Source of the DNA: Cryobacterium sp. HLT2-28
Lineage (GTDB): Bacteria; Actinomycetota; Actinomycetes; Actinomycetales; Microbacteriaceae
Length of the DNA stretch: 64,000 nt
Direction: 5' to 3'
Assembly (NCBI RefSeq): GCF_004402495.1
Contig: NZ_SOFH01000031.1
Location: 62,001 to 126,000 of the forward strand
The position numbers and the translations under genes are program-made. Below, piece after piece: positions 54,005 through 63,193 of this stretch. How positions within the stretch are numbered: the first letter of the stretch is position 1; each line of letters opens with the position of its first letter. The notes below the pieces were generated by a model, which ran no database searches, was not told where the DNA came from, and saw only the letters and a list, made by a program, of their open reading frames with translations.

Positions 54005-55306
54005 TCAGCCGATGAGGTTGCGCGGGCTGGGCCGGAGCAGGCTGCGCCAGCTCTTGCCCTGGGCCGCCTTGAGGGCGCAAATCAGCAGCAGCAGCCAGCC
54101 GAACTCGATCAGCGCCGTGCTCTCCGCGGCCGACGTGACGATGAGGATCACCAGCACCAGCGGTGACCACACGTAGACGAGCGTGCGCTTGTTGGACGCG
54201 AGCAGCCAGGAGCGCCAGAACGCCAGCCCGACCAGGGCCAGGAACGACAGGAAGCCGACCAGGCCGACCTGGAAGTACACGTCGAGGAACGCGTTGAGCC
54301 CGGAGGTCTGGTCGCGCCTGGTGACGAAGTCGAGCCAGCCGTAGGGTGTCACGCCGGTCGGCCAGAGTCCGGCCCAGCCCCAGCCCTCGAGCGGGTGCAG
54401 GCCGACCAGGCGCCACATCTCGCTCCAGAGCGAGTACCGGACCCCGAACTCGCTGCCGGCGTTGAGCCCCTCGATGAGCCGGGCTCTGGCGACGAACGCG
54501 GCGATTCCGACAACCGCGGTGGTGCCGAGCAGACCGATCTGCAGCCTCCAACGGTTATCCACCGGCGTGCGCCGCAGCCAGTAGAGCGCCAGCGCCGCCA
54601 GCCCGACGAAGAGGGCGACGACGAGGATGACGGGGGAGCGGGTGAGCAGCAGGCCGAAGCCGGCGAGCGCGATCGACCCGATCCCGACGCCGCGGCGCAC
54701 CGACCGGGCGCGCACCTCGACGATGAAGGTGACCCCGGCGATGAGGGAGACCAGGCCGAAGACGTTGCGGGAGCCGAAGACGCCCTGCACCGGCCCGAGC
54801 TGGGCGATGTTGCCCTGGATGCCGAGGAACACGATCGGCAGGTCGAGCAGCAGCCCGGACAGCACCTCGAGGGCGAGGGAGAGCCCGAGCAGCACCCGCA
54901 GCACGTCGCCCGTCGCCCGCACGATCTGGATCGTGTCGCGGGCCAGGGCCACATAGATGGCCAGGAAGGTGAAGACGAGCTGGTAGAGCACCCCGCGCAC
55001 GGTGTCGGGCGCATAGCCCGACCAGAGCACCGAGACGGCGCACCAGCCGACGAAGACCATGATCGAGATCGGAAGGAGCCCGTGCCAGTCGGTGCGCTCC
55101 CGGCGGGCGACCAGGGACGCCACGGCGAGAGCGACGAGGGTGACCAGCGCGCCGACCAGTCCGGGCCAGCCCATCACGCCCCGGATGAGGTGGGTGGAGA
55201 AGGCAACCCCGATGATCAGCAGGGTCAGCGAGGCGGCGAACCGCGGCGCCCCGAGGAAACGCACGAGCCGGGGCGAGACCTGGCGGCCGGGGATGTTCGG
55301 GATCAT
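54005..55306 (-). CDS. O-antigen ligase/polymerase family membrane protein (Wzy/WaaL)
   Basis: A 433-residue protein with about eleven hydrophobic segments and a large external loop. The loop contains the Wzy_C pattern: YSLWSEMWRLVGLHPLEGWG (with the Arg/Glu-Gly-His-like features) followed by NAFLDVYFQVGLVGF. These features define the family that either polymerises repeat units or ligates the chain. Which of the two it is cannot be decided. A second family member is encoded 20 nt upstream on the same strand. Confidence 0.88.
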   Translation of the reverse strand: MIPNIPGRQVSPRLVRFLGAPRFAASLTLLIIGVAFSTHLIRGVMGWPGLVGALVTLVALAVASLVARRERTDWHGLLPISIMVFVGWCAVSVLWSGYAPDTVRGVLYQLVFTFLAIYVALARDTIQIVRATGDVLRVLLGLSLALEVLSGLLLDLPIVFLGIQGNIAQLGPVQGVFGSRNVFGLVSLIAGVTFIVEVRARSVRRGVGIGSIALAGFGLLLTRSPVILVVALFVGLAALALYWLRRTPVDNRWRLQIGLLGTTAVVGIAAFVARARLIEGLNAGSEFGVRYSLWSEMWRLVGLHPLEGWGWAGLWPTGVTPYGWLDFVTRRDQTSGLNAFLDVYFQVGLVGFLSFLALVGLAFWRSWLLASNKRTLVYVWSPLVLVILIVTSAAESTALIEFGWLLLLICALKAAQGKSWRSLLRPSPRNLIG

Positions 55307-55325
55307 GGGCTTCCCACGCTACCGT

Positions 55326-56630
55326 CTACGGCATCGGCAGGGCAGAGGCCTGCTGGCGCTTCGTGACGATCGCGAGCACCACCAGGAGCACCCAACCCGA
55401 CTCGATCAGCATCCGGCTCTCCGCCACGCTCTGGGCGAGGAGGGCGGCCAGCAGCAGCAGCGGCAGCAGGGCGGACGCCGCATACGGTTCGGTGTCGGCG
55501 ATCCCACGGCGGGGCCGGTCGACCGCGAGGAACCAGGACCGCCACAGCGTCGACAGCACGAGCGCCGCGAAGACGACCAGGCCGACGATGCCGAGCTGCA
55601 GCCACACGTCGAGCCAGGCGTCGTGCGCCTGCAGGTAGACGACGCCCTTGCGCTCGGCCAGGCCCTTGAACGGCTCGGCCCAGGGGGCCCAGTAGCTGAC
55701 CCAGCCCCAGCCGAAGACGGGGCGCTGGCCGGCGGCCTCGATCACTCCGCGCCAGATGTCGATCCGGCCGGTGACGTCGGGACTCTTGCCGAATACCGCG
55801 AGCAGCTGCGGGGTGAAGGCGGCCACGGCAGCGCCGGCGGCGACGACGGATGCCGCAGCCGCCAGGTAGACCGGACGACGCCGGTGCGGGCCGCGGCGTC
55901 TCGTCCACAGCGCGAAGACGAGCACGACCGCGACGGCCCCGGCCGCCAGCGACACGGTCGCCGACCGGGTGAGCGCGATCATGAGCACGGCGAGGGCCAG
56001 CCAGGCAATGCCCCAGCCCCGGCGCACGGTGCCCGCCGCGAGTTGCACGGCGAAGACGATCACGGCGAGCAGGGCGACGAAGCCGAGCAGGTTGCGGTTG
56101 GCGAGGATTCCCTCGATCGGGCCGCCGTGCAGGAGCAGGGCGCGGGACCAGTAGAACGCCTGCGGCACCTTCTCGGTGCCGTAGTCGACCCAGAACGGGA
56201 GCACCGGGTGCCGGATGAACACGGCGACGACAGCCTCGAAGACGAGGGACAGGGCGAGCACCCAGCGCAGGGCACCGCCGAGGGCGCGGAGCAGTTCGGC
56301 CCAGCTCAGGCAGAGCGCGAGGAAGACCGCGGCGACCGTGGTGGCCCACTGCAGGGTCACCCCGATCAGGGAGGCACCCAGGTAGTTCGACCAGGCCAGT
56401 GACAGGGTCGCCAGCAGGAGGAAGGCTCCGACGGATTTCGGGAATCGGGTCCAGTTCCAGTCGGGCTTCAGGCGCACCAGCCCGACGATGCTGCCGGCGA
56501 GCATGACGAGGGCGATCGCGCCGAAGCCCCACCAGCCGAACAGGCTGCGCCAGAACTGCCCGGCGAAGAGCGTGAAGAAGACCAGGGTCGCGAAGGTGCG
56601 AACGACGAATCGGCTCTGGACGGCGGGCAT
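55326..56630 (-). CDS. O-antigen ligase/polymerase family membrane protein (Wzy/WaaL), second copy
   Basis: A 434-residue polytopic protein of the same family as its downstream neighbour. The large loop has RIDIWRGVIEAAGQRPVFGW and then HDAWLDVWLQLGIVGL, the Wzy_C hallmarks (Arg, His-Asp). ATG 56630 is the start. The two copies are diverged, so one may polymerise and the other ligate. Confidence 0.88.
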   Translation of the reverse strand: MPAVQSRFVVRTFATLVFFTLFAGQFWRSLFGWWGFGAIALVMLAGSIVGLVRLKPDWNWTRFPKSVGAFLLLATLSLAWSNYLGASLIGVTLQWATTVAAVFLALCLSWAELLRALGGALRWVLALSLVFEAVVAVFIRHPVLPFWVDYGTEKVPQAFYWSRALLLHGGPIEGILANRNLLGFVALLAVIVFAVQLAAGTVRRGWGIAWLALAVLMIALTRSATVSLAAGAVAVVLVFALWTRRRGPHRRRPVYLAAAASVVAAGAAVAAFTPQLLAVFGKSPDVTGRIDIWRGVIEAAGQRPVFGWGWVSYWAPWAEPFKGLAERKGVVYLQAHDAWLDVWLQLGIVGLVVFAALVLSTLWRSWFLAVDRPRRGIADTEPYAASALLPLLLLAALLAQSVAESRMLIESGWVLLVVLAIVTKRQQASALPMP

Positions 56631-56678
56631 GTGTCTAAGGCTAGTGGGGCATCCGTTGAGAACCGCTCAGGGCGGCGC

Positions 56679-56714
56679 GCTCTCATCCGCGCTCTCATCC
56701 GCGCTCTCATCCGC
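56679..56714. repeat. Three tandem copies of a 12-bp unit
   Basis: The unit GCTCTCATCCGC repeats three times without interruption. It lies in the 289-nt gap upstream of the ligase-like gene and the persulfide operon. The gap also holds the ~86-bp palindrome at 56763, a short GGCTCGACC repeat (about 56848-56870) and the operator at 56895. Confidence 0.8.
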
Positions 56715-56762
56715 GCTGGTGGCCGACCGGGTCGCACAGACCGCCGTTGCCCGCGGCTTGCT

Positions 56763-56848
56763 GTCAAATTCGACGGAGATTTTGGCGTTTTGGCGCCTCC
56801 CGGGCCGGTTCTGAGCCGATTCGGGCAAAATTACCGTCGAAATCGACC
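56763..56848. repeat. ~86-bp palindromic repeat element
   Basis: Left arm GTCAAATTCGACGGAGATTT and right arm AATTACCGTCGAAATCGACC are near-complementary (about 18 of 22 positions). The centre contains GGCCGGTTCTGAGCCGATTC. It belongs with the elements at 61836 and 63071, which share both arms, and may be related to the palindrome at 10204. Confidence 0.75.
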
Positions 56849-56894
56849 GGCTCGACCGGCTCGACCGGCGGACGGGAACCGACCACCGAGTTTG

Positions 56895-56910
56895 ATACCC
56901 CATGGGGTAT
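56895..56910. promoter_or_regulatory. CsoR/CstR-type operator palindrome
   Basis: ATACCCCATGGGGTAT is a perfect 16-bp palindrome located 9 nt before the start of the CoA-disulfide reductase gene. G/C tracts flanked by AT (TACCCC...GGGGTA) are the known binding pattern of CsoR/CstR-family repressors. The third gene of the operon encodes such a repressor, so autoregulation is likely. Confidence 0.8.
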
Positions 56911-56919
56911 GGTGAGGCT

Positions 56920-58598
56920 ATGAAAACAGTAATCGTGGGCGGAGTCGCGGGTGGTATGTCGGCGGCGACGCGGTTGCGCCGGCTGGACGAGGCGGCCGAG
57001 ATCATCGTATTCGAGCGGGGACACTACGTCTCGTTCGCGAACTGTGGGTTGCCCTATTACGTGGGCGGCGTCATCCGTGACCGGGGCGACCTGCTGCTGC
57101 AGACGCCGGAGTCCCTCGCCAGCCGGTTCCGCCTGGACGTGCGGATCGACCACGAGGTGACCCGGATCGATCGCGAGTCGAAGACGGTCTTCGTGCGCGA
57201 CACGCTCACCGGGGAGGAAGCCTCCGAGAGCTATGACCGGCTGATCCTCGCCGCCGGGGCCACCACGCGCAGCGTGCTGGCCCACTCCGACATTCCCGTG
57301 CACACCCTGCGCACGGTCGATGACGTCGACCGGATCACCGCGATCCTCGACGCCGCTGCCGGCCCGGTCTCCGCCGTCGTCATCGGCGCCGGTTTCATCG
57401 GCCTCGAGGCCGTCGAGAACCTCGTGCTGCGCGGCGTCGCCGTGACCGCGGTCGAGTTCGGACCCCAGATCCTCGGCCCTCTCGACGCCGAAATGGCGGC
57501 CCCCGTGCTCGACGCGCTGCGGGCGAAGGGCGTGGACGTGCGCCTCGGCACCGCGGTGAAGGGCACCTTCGGCGGCCGGGTGCAGCTCAGCGACGACACC
57601 GACGTCGCGGCCGACTTCCTGATCGAGGCCACCGGCGTGCGACCGGACACCTCCCTGGCCCAGCAAGCCGGTCTCCGGATCGGCGAGAGCGGCGGGATCT
57701 GGGTGGACGACACCCAGCGGACCAGCGACCCCTCGATCTACGCGGTCGGCGACGGGGTGGAGAAGATCGACGCGATCAACGCCCAGCCCACCCGGATCGC
57801 GATGGCCGGGCTGGCCAACCGCCACGGGCGCGCATCCGCCGACAGCATCGCCGGCACTCCCTCCTCGGCCGCCCCCGCGTTCGGCGCCGCCATCGTCGGC
57901 GTGTTCGGAATCACCGTGGCCATGGTCGGCTGGAGCGAACGGCGCCTCGTCGCCGAGGCGAGACCGCACCGGATCGTGCACACCCACCCGGCCAGCCACG
58001 CCACCTACTACCCGGGGGCCGAGACCATGTCGATCAAGCTGCTCATCGACTCCGAGACGGACGCCATCCTCGGCGCCCAGATCGTCGGCGGCAGCGGGGT
58101 GGACAAGCGGATCGACATCCTGGCCACCGCGATGGCCGGCGGGATCACGGCATCCGCCCTGACCCGGCTCGAGCTGGCCTACGCGCCGCAGTACGCATCG
58201 GCCAAGGACCCGATCAACCAGCTCGGCTACGTCGCCGACAACCTCGCGTCGGGCTCGACCCGGAACCTGCAGTGGCACGAACTGGAATCGGCGCTGGAGG
58301 ACGGTGCCGTGCTGATCGACGTGCGCACGAGCGGCGAATTCGCCGCGGGCAGCATCCCGGGCGCCGCGAACGTGCCGCTGGACGACCTCAGGGAGCGCCT
58401 GGCCGAGATGCCGGATGCCCCGCTCGTCGTGCACTGCCAGGTCGGGCAGCGCGGGCACACCGCCGCCCGTATCCTGAGCCAGAACGGTTTCGACGTTCGG
58501 AACCTCGACGGCGGCTACCGCACCTGGACCGCCGGCGTCTCCACCCTCACCCTCACTCCCGCTCCCGCTCCCGCCCCAGTTCCCGAAAGGATCCCGGC

Positions 58599-58602
<4 letters not shown>
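56920..58602 (+). CDS. CoA-disulfide reductase-like flavoprotein fused to a rhodanese
   Basis: A 560-residue enzyme. The N-terminal part is an FAD/NAD(P)-dependent oxidoreductase: FAD motif VIVGGVAGGMSAATRL, redox-active C42 in SFANCGLPYY, NAD motif VVIGAGFIGLEAVENL and the second FAD motif (SIYAVGDGVE). Residues ~460-545 form a rhodanese domain with the active Cys at about 506 in VVHCQVGQRGHTA. The C-terminus is a Pro/Ala-rich tail. This architecture is that of CoADR-Rhd/NADH-dependent persulfide reductases. Its stop overlaps the rhodanese gene start (ATGA). Confidence 0.92.
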
Positions 58603-59170
<568 letters not shown>

Positions 59171-59204
59171 CTGCCCGGCTCCCGGGGCGGACGGGCGCGG
59201 GCAG
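59171..59204. terminator. GC-rich stem-loop between convergent genes
   Basis: CTGCCCG (59171-59177) and CGGGCAG (59198-59204) form a 7-bp stem around a 20-nt loop directly after the csoR-like stop. It faces the convergent acyl-CoA dehydrogenase gene and could terminate from both sides. No U-run is seen, so this is a weak call. Confidence 0.4.
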
Positions 59205-59213
59205 CGGGCAACG

Positions 59214-60392
59214 CTAGACGAAGGCGGCCTGGCCGGTGATCGTGCGACCGACGATCAGGGTGTTCATCTCCTGGGTGCCCTCGTACGAGTAGATCGCCTC
59301 CGCATCGGAGAAGAAGCGGGCGACGTCGTAGGAGAGCACGATCCCGTTGCCGCCGAAGAGTTCCCGGCACCAGGCGACCGTCTCGCGCATCCTCGCCGTC
59401 GTGTAGAGCTTGGCCAGCGCGGAGTGCTCGTCGCGCTGGCTGCCCTCGTCCTGCATCTGCGAGACCCGCACCACCATGGCCAGGCTCGCCGTGATGTTGC
59501 CGAGCGACTTCACGAGCAGGTCCTGCACCAGCTGGTGCCCGCCGATCGGCTTGCCGAACTGCTCGCGCTCCTTCGAATACGCCACGGCGGCCTCGTAGGC
59601 TCCCATCGCCGTGCCCACTGCGGCCCAGGACACCTCGGCCCGGGTCAGGCGCAGCACCTTCGCGGCGTCCTTGAACGAGTTGGCGTTCTGCAGCCGGTTG
59701 CGTTCGGGCACCACGACGTTGTCGAGGGTGATGTCGGCGTTCTGCACGGCTCGGAGGCTGATCTTGCCCTCGATCTTGGTGGCCGTGTAGCCGGGGGCGT
59801 CCGTGTGCACGATGAAACCCTTGACCTGCCCGTCCGCGGTGTCCTTCGCCCAGATGATGGTGATGTCCGAGAAGGTCGCGTTCCCGATCCAGCGCTTGGC
59901 CCCGTTCAGCAGCCAGACGTCGCCGTCGCGGGTTGCCGTGGTGCGCAGGCCCTGCGCCGCGTCGGAGCCGGAGAGCGGCTCCGTCAGCCCGAACGCGCCG
60001 ACGATCTCGCCGGAGGCCAGCCGGGGCAGCCATTCGTCGCGCTGCTCCTGCGACCCGGTCGTAGAAATGGTGCCGCAGGCCAGCCCGTTCTGCACGCCGA
60101 CGAAGGTGGCGACGGATGCGTCCACCCGGGCGATCTCCAGCGCCACGAAGCCGCGGAACACGGCCGAGTTCGGAAACGGCCGTGTCTCCGGCCAGCCGAA
60201 GGAGTACGCGCCGAGTTCGGCCAGCGGCCGGACGACTTCCTCGGGGAACTCGGCGCGCTCCCAGCATCCGTTCGCGATCGGCCTGACGTCCGACTCGAGG
60301 TAGGCGCGCAGCCTGGTCAGGGCCGCCTTCTCCGGGGCGCTGAGCAGGTTCTCATAGCCGTAGACGTCACTGGCGAGTGGCTCGAAAGTCAT
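59214..60392 (-). CDS. Acyl-CoA dehydrogenase (glutaryl-CoA dehydrogenase-like)
   Basis: A ~392-residue FAD-dependent enzyme. The N-terminal helical domain has FGWPETRPFPNSAVFRGFVA, the central domain AFGLTEPLSGSDAAQGLRTT (FAD/substrate site), and the C-terminal domain the base region IYSYEGTQEMNTLIVGRTI, with the catalytic Glu of YEGTQEMN. It resembles glutaryl-CoA dehydrogenase-type ACADs. ATG 60392 has a GGAG seven bases away; an ATG at 60404 is less well supported. It is divergent from manA. Confidence 0.9.
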   Translation of the reverse strand: MTFEPLASDVYGYENLLSAPEKAALTRLRAYLESDVRPIANGCWERAEFPEEVVRPLAELGAYSFGWPETRPFPNSAVFRGFVALEIARVDASVATFVGVQNGLACGTISTTGSQEQRDEWLPRLASGEIVGAFGLTEPLSGSDAAQGLRTTATRDGDVWLLNGAKRWIGNATFSDITIIWAKDTADGQVKGFIVHTDAPGYTATKIEGKISLRAVQNADITLDNVVVPERNRLQNANSFKDAAKVLRLTRAEVSWAAVGTAMGAYEAAVAYSKEREQFGKPIGGHQLVQDLLVKSLGNITASLAMVVRVSQMQDEGSQRDEHSALAKLYTTARMRETVAWCRELFGGNGIVLSYDVARFFSDAEAIYSYEGTQEMNTLIVGRTITGQAAFV

Positions 60393-60495
60393 TGGGTGCT
60401 CCATTGCAGGGTACGACGGCCTCGCGTGCGGCGATCGGCGAATTCCCGCCAGCCTAGGTGGCGGGTCTGGGTCGGCCGAAAGCGCTTGGTAGTTT

Positions 60496-60505
60496 GGTCT
60501 AAACC
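60496..60505. promoter_or_regulatory. Candidate GntR/HutC-type operator upstream of manA
   Basis: GGTCTAAACC is a near-palindrome within TTTGGTCTAAACCGAGTA. It fits the GTnTAnAC pattern of HutC-subfamily GntR regulators and resembles DasR sites (TGGTCTAGACCA) at most positions. It lies in the divergent promoter region of manA and the acyl-CoA dehydrogenase. No regulator gene is nearby. Confidence 0.35.
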
Positions 60506-60524
60506 GAGTAGTACAGGAGCCAGC

Positions 60525-61811
60525 ATGTTTGTGGGCATCGCCAATTCACCCCGGAACTACGCCTGGGGCTCCACCACCGCGATCGCGGGCCTGCTCGGGC
60601 ACGCCCCCTCCGGCAAACCGGAGGCCGAACTGTGGCTGGGCGCCCACCCCGGCTCACCGTCGGTCATCACCGACCCGGAGCAGGTCGGCGGCTACGCCAC
60701 GCTCACCGAGTGGATCGCCGCCGCCCCGGAGGCCGCCCTCGGCGAGGCCCCGGCGCGCGCCTCAGGCGGAGCACCCCGGCTACCGTTCCTGATGAAGATC
60801 CTGGCCGCGGCGAGCCCGCTCTCCCTGCAGGCGCACCCCACCATGGAACGTGCCCGTTCGGGCTTCGCCCTGGAGAACGAGGCCGGAATCCCGGTCGACG
60901 CCGCGGACCGCAACTACCGTGACCCCTTCCACAAGCCCGAGGTCATCTTCGCCCTGAGCGAGAGCTTTGAGGCGCTCTGCGGCTTCCGGGAGCCGGTGGA
61001 GATCCGGCGAATCCTCGGCGAGTTCCGCGCCCTCGACGTGGCGAGCAACGACCCGCAGCCCGGCGCCCTGGACGCCCTCGAACAGCGACTGCTCGGCCCG
61101 GAGGCCCTCCGCGACACTGTCGACTGGCTGCTGCGCGACGGGCGCGGGGAAGACAGCGGCGAGGTCGCCTGGCTGGTCGAACGGGTCGTCGCCCTCGCCG
61201 GCAGCGCGGTCGGCCTGTCTCACGGCGGCGCCATCCTGGAGTTCCCGCTCGAGCTGGACACCGTGCGCAAGCTGGCCGTCGCCTATCCGGGCGACCCGGG
61301 CATCGTCATCTCCCTGCTCACCAACCGGGTGTCGCTGCGCCGCGGCGAGGTGCTCTACCTGCCGGCCGGCAACATCCACGCCTATCTCTCCGGCCTCGGG
61401 GTCGAACTGATGGCGGCCTCAGACAATGTGCTGCGCGGCGGTCTCACCCCCAAGCACATCGACGTCGACGAACTGCTCGACGTGCTCGAGTTCACGTCGC
61501 TGCCCGTGCCCTACCTCGCCCCCGTGTCCCACAGCCCGGGCGTGGCCGAATACCGGCCGGCCGTGGATGACTTCGCTCTGGTGCACATCACGGCGGAGGC
61601 GGCGGGAGCGGATGTCGCCGCCGGTGTTCCGATGCGTCAGTTCACGCTGACGGGACCCGGCATCGCCATCTGCACGGCCGGCGGATTCCTCGTGGCCGGG
61701 GCGACGTCATCCGTCACCCTCAAACGCGGCGAATCCGTCTACATCACGCCGGACGAGGGCACCCTGACCTTCGCCGGCTCCGGCGACGTGTTCCTGGCCA
61801 CCACCCCCTGA
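60525..61811 (+). CDS. manA: Mannose-6-phosphate isomerase, class I
   Basis: A 428-residue zinc enzyme interconverting fructose-6-P and mannose-6-P. Zinc ligands and active site are visible: SLQAHPTMERARS (Gln/His), RNYRDPFHKPEVIFAL (Glu), and LPAGNIHAYLSG (His). ATG 60525 follows AGGAG at 60514-60518 with ideal spacing. It feeds GDP-mannose, the substrate of gmd at 41913, although manB and manC were not seen in the window. Confidence 0.95.
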   Translation: MFVGIANSPRNYAWGSTTAIAGLLGHAPSGKPEAELWLGAHPGSPSVITDPEQVGGYATLTEWIAAAPEAALGEAPARASGGAPRLPFLMKILAAASPLSLQAHPTMERARSGFALENEAGIPVDAADRNYRDPFHKPEVIFALSESFEALCGFREPVEIRRILGEFRALDVASNDPQPGALDALEQRLLGPEALRDTVDWLLRDGRGEDSGEVAWLVERVVALAGSAVGLSHGGAILEFPLELDTVRKLAVAYPGDPGIVISLLTNRVSLRRGEVLYLPAGNIHAYLSGLGVELMAASDNVLRGGLTPKHIDVDELLDVLEFTSLPVPYLAPVSHSPGVAEYRPAVDDFALVHITAEAAGADVAAGVPMRQFTLTGPGIAICTAGGFLVAGATSSVTLKRGESVYITPDEGTLTFAGSGDVFLATTP

Positions 61812-61835
61812 CCCGCGCCCGCCGGTCGCCGGTCG

Positions 61836-61926
61836 CCCGTCGAATTCGACGGACTTTTTGCCGTTTGAGTCCGGATATGCCGGGTTTCGGGCCATTCTCG
61901 GCAAAATCTCCGTCGAATTTGACGGG
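61836..61926. repeat. ~91-bp palindromic repeat element (5' of the DUF559 gene)
   Basis: Left arm CCCGTCGAATTCGACGGA and right arm TCCGTCGAATTTGACGGG match at 17 of 18 positions. An inner TTTTTGCCG/CGGCAAAA pair extends the stem. The arms contain the 12-bp palindrome GTCGAATTCGAC. It is nearly identical in its arms to the element at 63071, and the two flank the gene at 62042. The 230-nt gap here also contains the leader of that gene. Confidence 0.85.
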
Positions 61927-62041
61927 CCCGAGACGAGTTGGGGAGCGGTGGATGCGCTCGTAGCTTCTCCACCGCAGGTGTCGAACCCGCGGGGCATCCA
62001 CACAACGATGGATGTCGTCGGCCGGCTGACCCGTCAGTGCG

Positions 62042-63037
62042 ATGCTGCCCGGCATGCGCTCGCTGCCGAAGGACATCGCCGAACTCGGGTTGTTCGTCAA
62101 GCGGGCCGTGCTGCTGTCGAGGGGCTGGTCGGATCGGGATCTTCGCCGCGCGGTGAATCAAGGGACGATCCTTCGGATTCGCAAGGGGTGGTACTCGGTC
62201 CCCTCCGCGCCACGGTTCGCCGCGGAGGCATTCAGGATCGGCGGCCGCCTGGCCGGGTTGAGTTGCCTGAGCACCTGGGGAATCTGGACCCCGGAGACCA
62301 GAAAGATCCACGTCACTGTGCCAGATGCCGCCCGCGGACTGCGAAGGCCCACTGACATGCGGGCGCCGTTTGATCGAGCAGACGGTCACCGATATCGCGT
62401 GACCTGGAATGATGCCGCGACCGATCGGCACGCGTCATTCCGGTGGCGAACGAGCGTGATCGATGCGCTCGTGCATGTGCTGGAAAACCACGACCGGGTC
62501 ACGTCGATAGTGTGTCTTGACGCGGCACTGCACAGCAGGCGGGAGGGTGGTGCCGGGATCGTGGAGTCGGATCTCGACGAGATCTTCGCCCGCGCCCCTC
62601 AACGGGTTCAGGCCTGGCGCTCGCAGGTCGATGGGCGTGCGGGTTCAGGCGGCGAGACGGAATTCCGTCTTCTCGCGCTCGAGGCCGGAATCCCGTTCGT
62701 TCCCCAGCCTTTTGTCGCGGGTGTCGGTTTCCTGGACGGCCAAATCGGGCCGTCGGTCTTCGTCGAGGTCGATGGTGCGAATTGGCACGACAACCCGGAG
62801 GCCTTCGCCGTCGACCGCGAACGCGACATCCTCGTGGCGGGCAAGAACGGGCGTGTCCTGCGGTTCAGCTATCCTCTGTTCCGCCGCAAATGGCAGCTCT
62901 GCGCAGCGGCCATGGCCAATGCCCTCGCCGACGATTACCGGCTGGCGAAGCAGACGGAATTCCCGGCCTTCCCCTGGCGCATGCAGCCCCGCCCGGCCTC
63001 ACGCCCGCCCCGCCCGGCCGACGTCGACGCCCCCTGA
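62042..63037 (+). CDS. AbiEi-like winged-helix protein with C-terminal DUF559/Vsr-like nuclease
   Basis: A 331-residue protein. Residues ~12-55 (LFVKRAVLLSRGWSDRDLRR, then GTILRIRKGWYSVP) resemble the AbiEi/type IV antitoxin winged-helix domain. Residues ~200-285 resemble DUF559, a PD-(D/E)xK/Vsr-like nuclease: E205, D232 (GFLDGQ), E242 in FVEVDGANWH, and the D258/D262 pair (DRERDIL), then VLRFSYPLF. The nuclease residues appear intact. An ATG at 62054 is an alternative start. Such proteins are common in actinobacteria and may serve in defence or DNA repair; no partner toxin gene is adjacent. Confidence 0.82.
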   Translation: MLPGMRSLPKDIAELGLFVKRAVLLSRGWSDRDLRRAVNQGTILRIRKGWYSVPSAPRFAAEAFRIGGRLAGLSCLSTWGIWTPETRKIHVTVPDAARGLRRPTDMRAPFDRADGHRYRVTWNDAATDRHASFRWRTSVIDALVHVLENHDRVTSIVCLDAALHSRREGGAGIVESDLDEIFARAPQRVQAWRSQVDGRAGSGGETEFRLLALEAGIPFVPQPFVAGVGFLDGQIGPSVFVEVDGANWHDNPEAFAVDRERDILVAGKNGRVLRFSYPLFRRKWQLCAAAMANALADDYRLAKQTEFPAFPWRMQPRPASRPPRPADVDAP

Positions 63038-63070
63038 CCTGCAGACGCTGTCCTCCCGAGCGGTGCCAGC

Positions 63071-63160
63071 CGGTCAAATTCGACGGACTTTTTGCCGTTT
63101 TGCTGTCAGATATCCGGAAAAAACCGTGATTTGCGCAAAATTACCGTCGAATTCGACGGG
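63071..63160. repeat. ~90-bp palindromic repeat element (3' of the DUF559 gene)
   Basis: Left arm GGTCAAATTCGACGGACTTT and right arm ATTACCGTCGAATTCGACGG are near-complementary. An inner TTTTGCC/GCAAAA pairing (with bulges) extends it. The left half matches the element at 61836 base for base over CGACGGACTTTTTGCCGTTT. The centre differs from both other elements. Confidence 0.85.
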
Positions 63161-63193
63161 CACGGGGCGAAACGGATGCCGCGCCCGGCCGGG

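Noticed and set aside
59424-60524. Open frame running into manA from the antisense of the acyl-CoA dehydrogenase
   Set aside because: The first part is antisense to the dehydrogenase. ManA begins naturally at ATG 60525 with a good AGGAG site.
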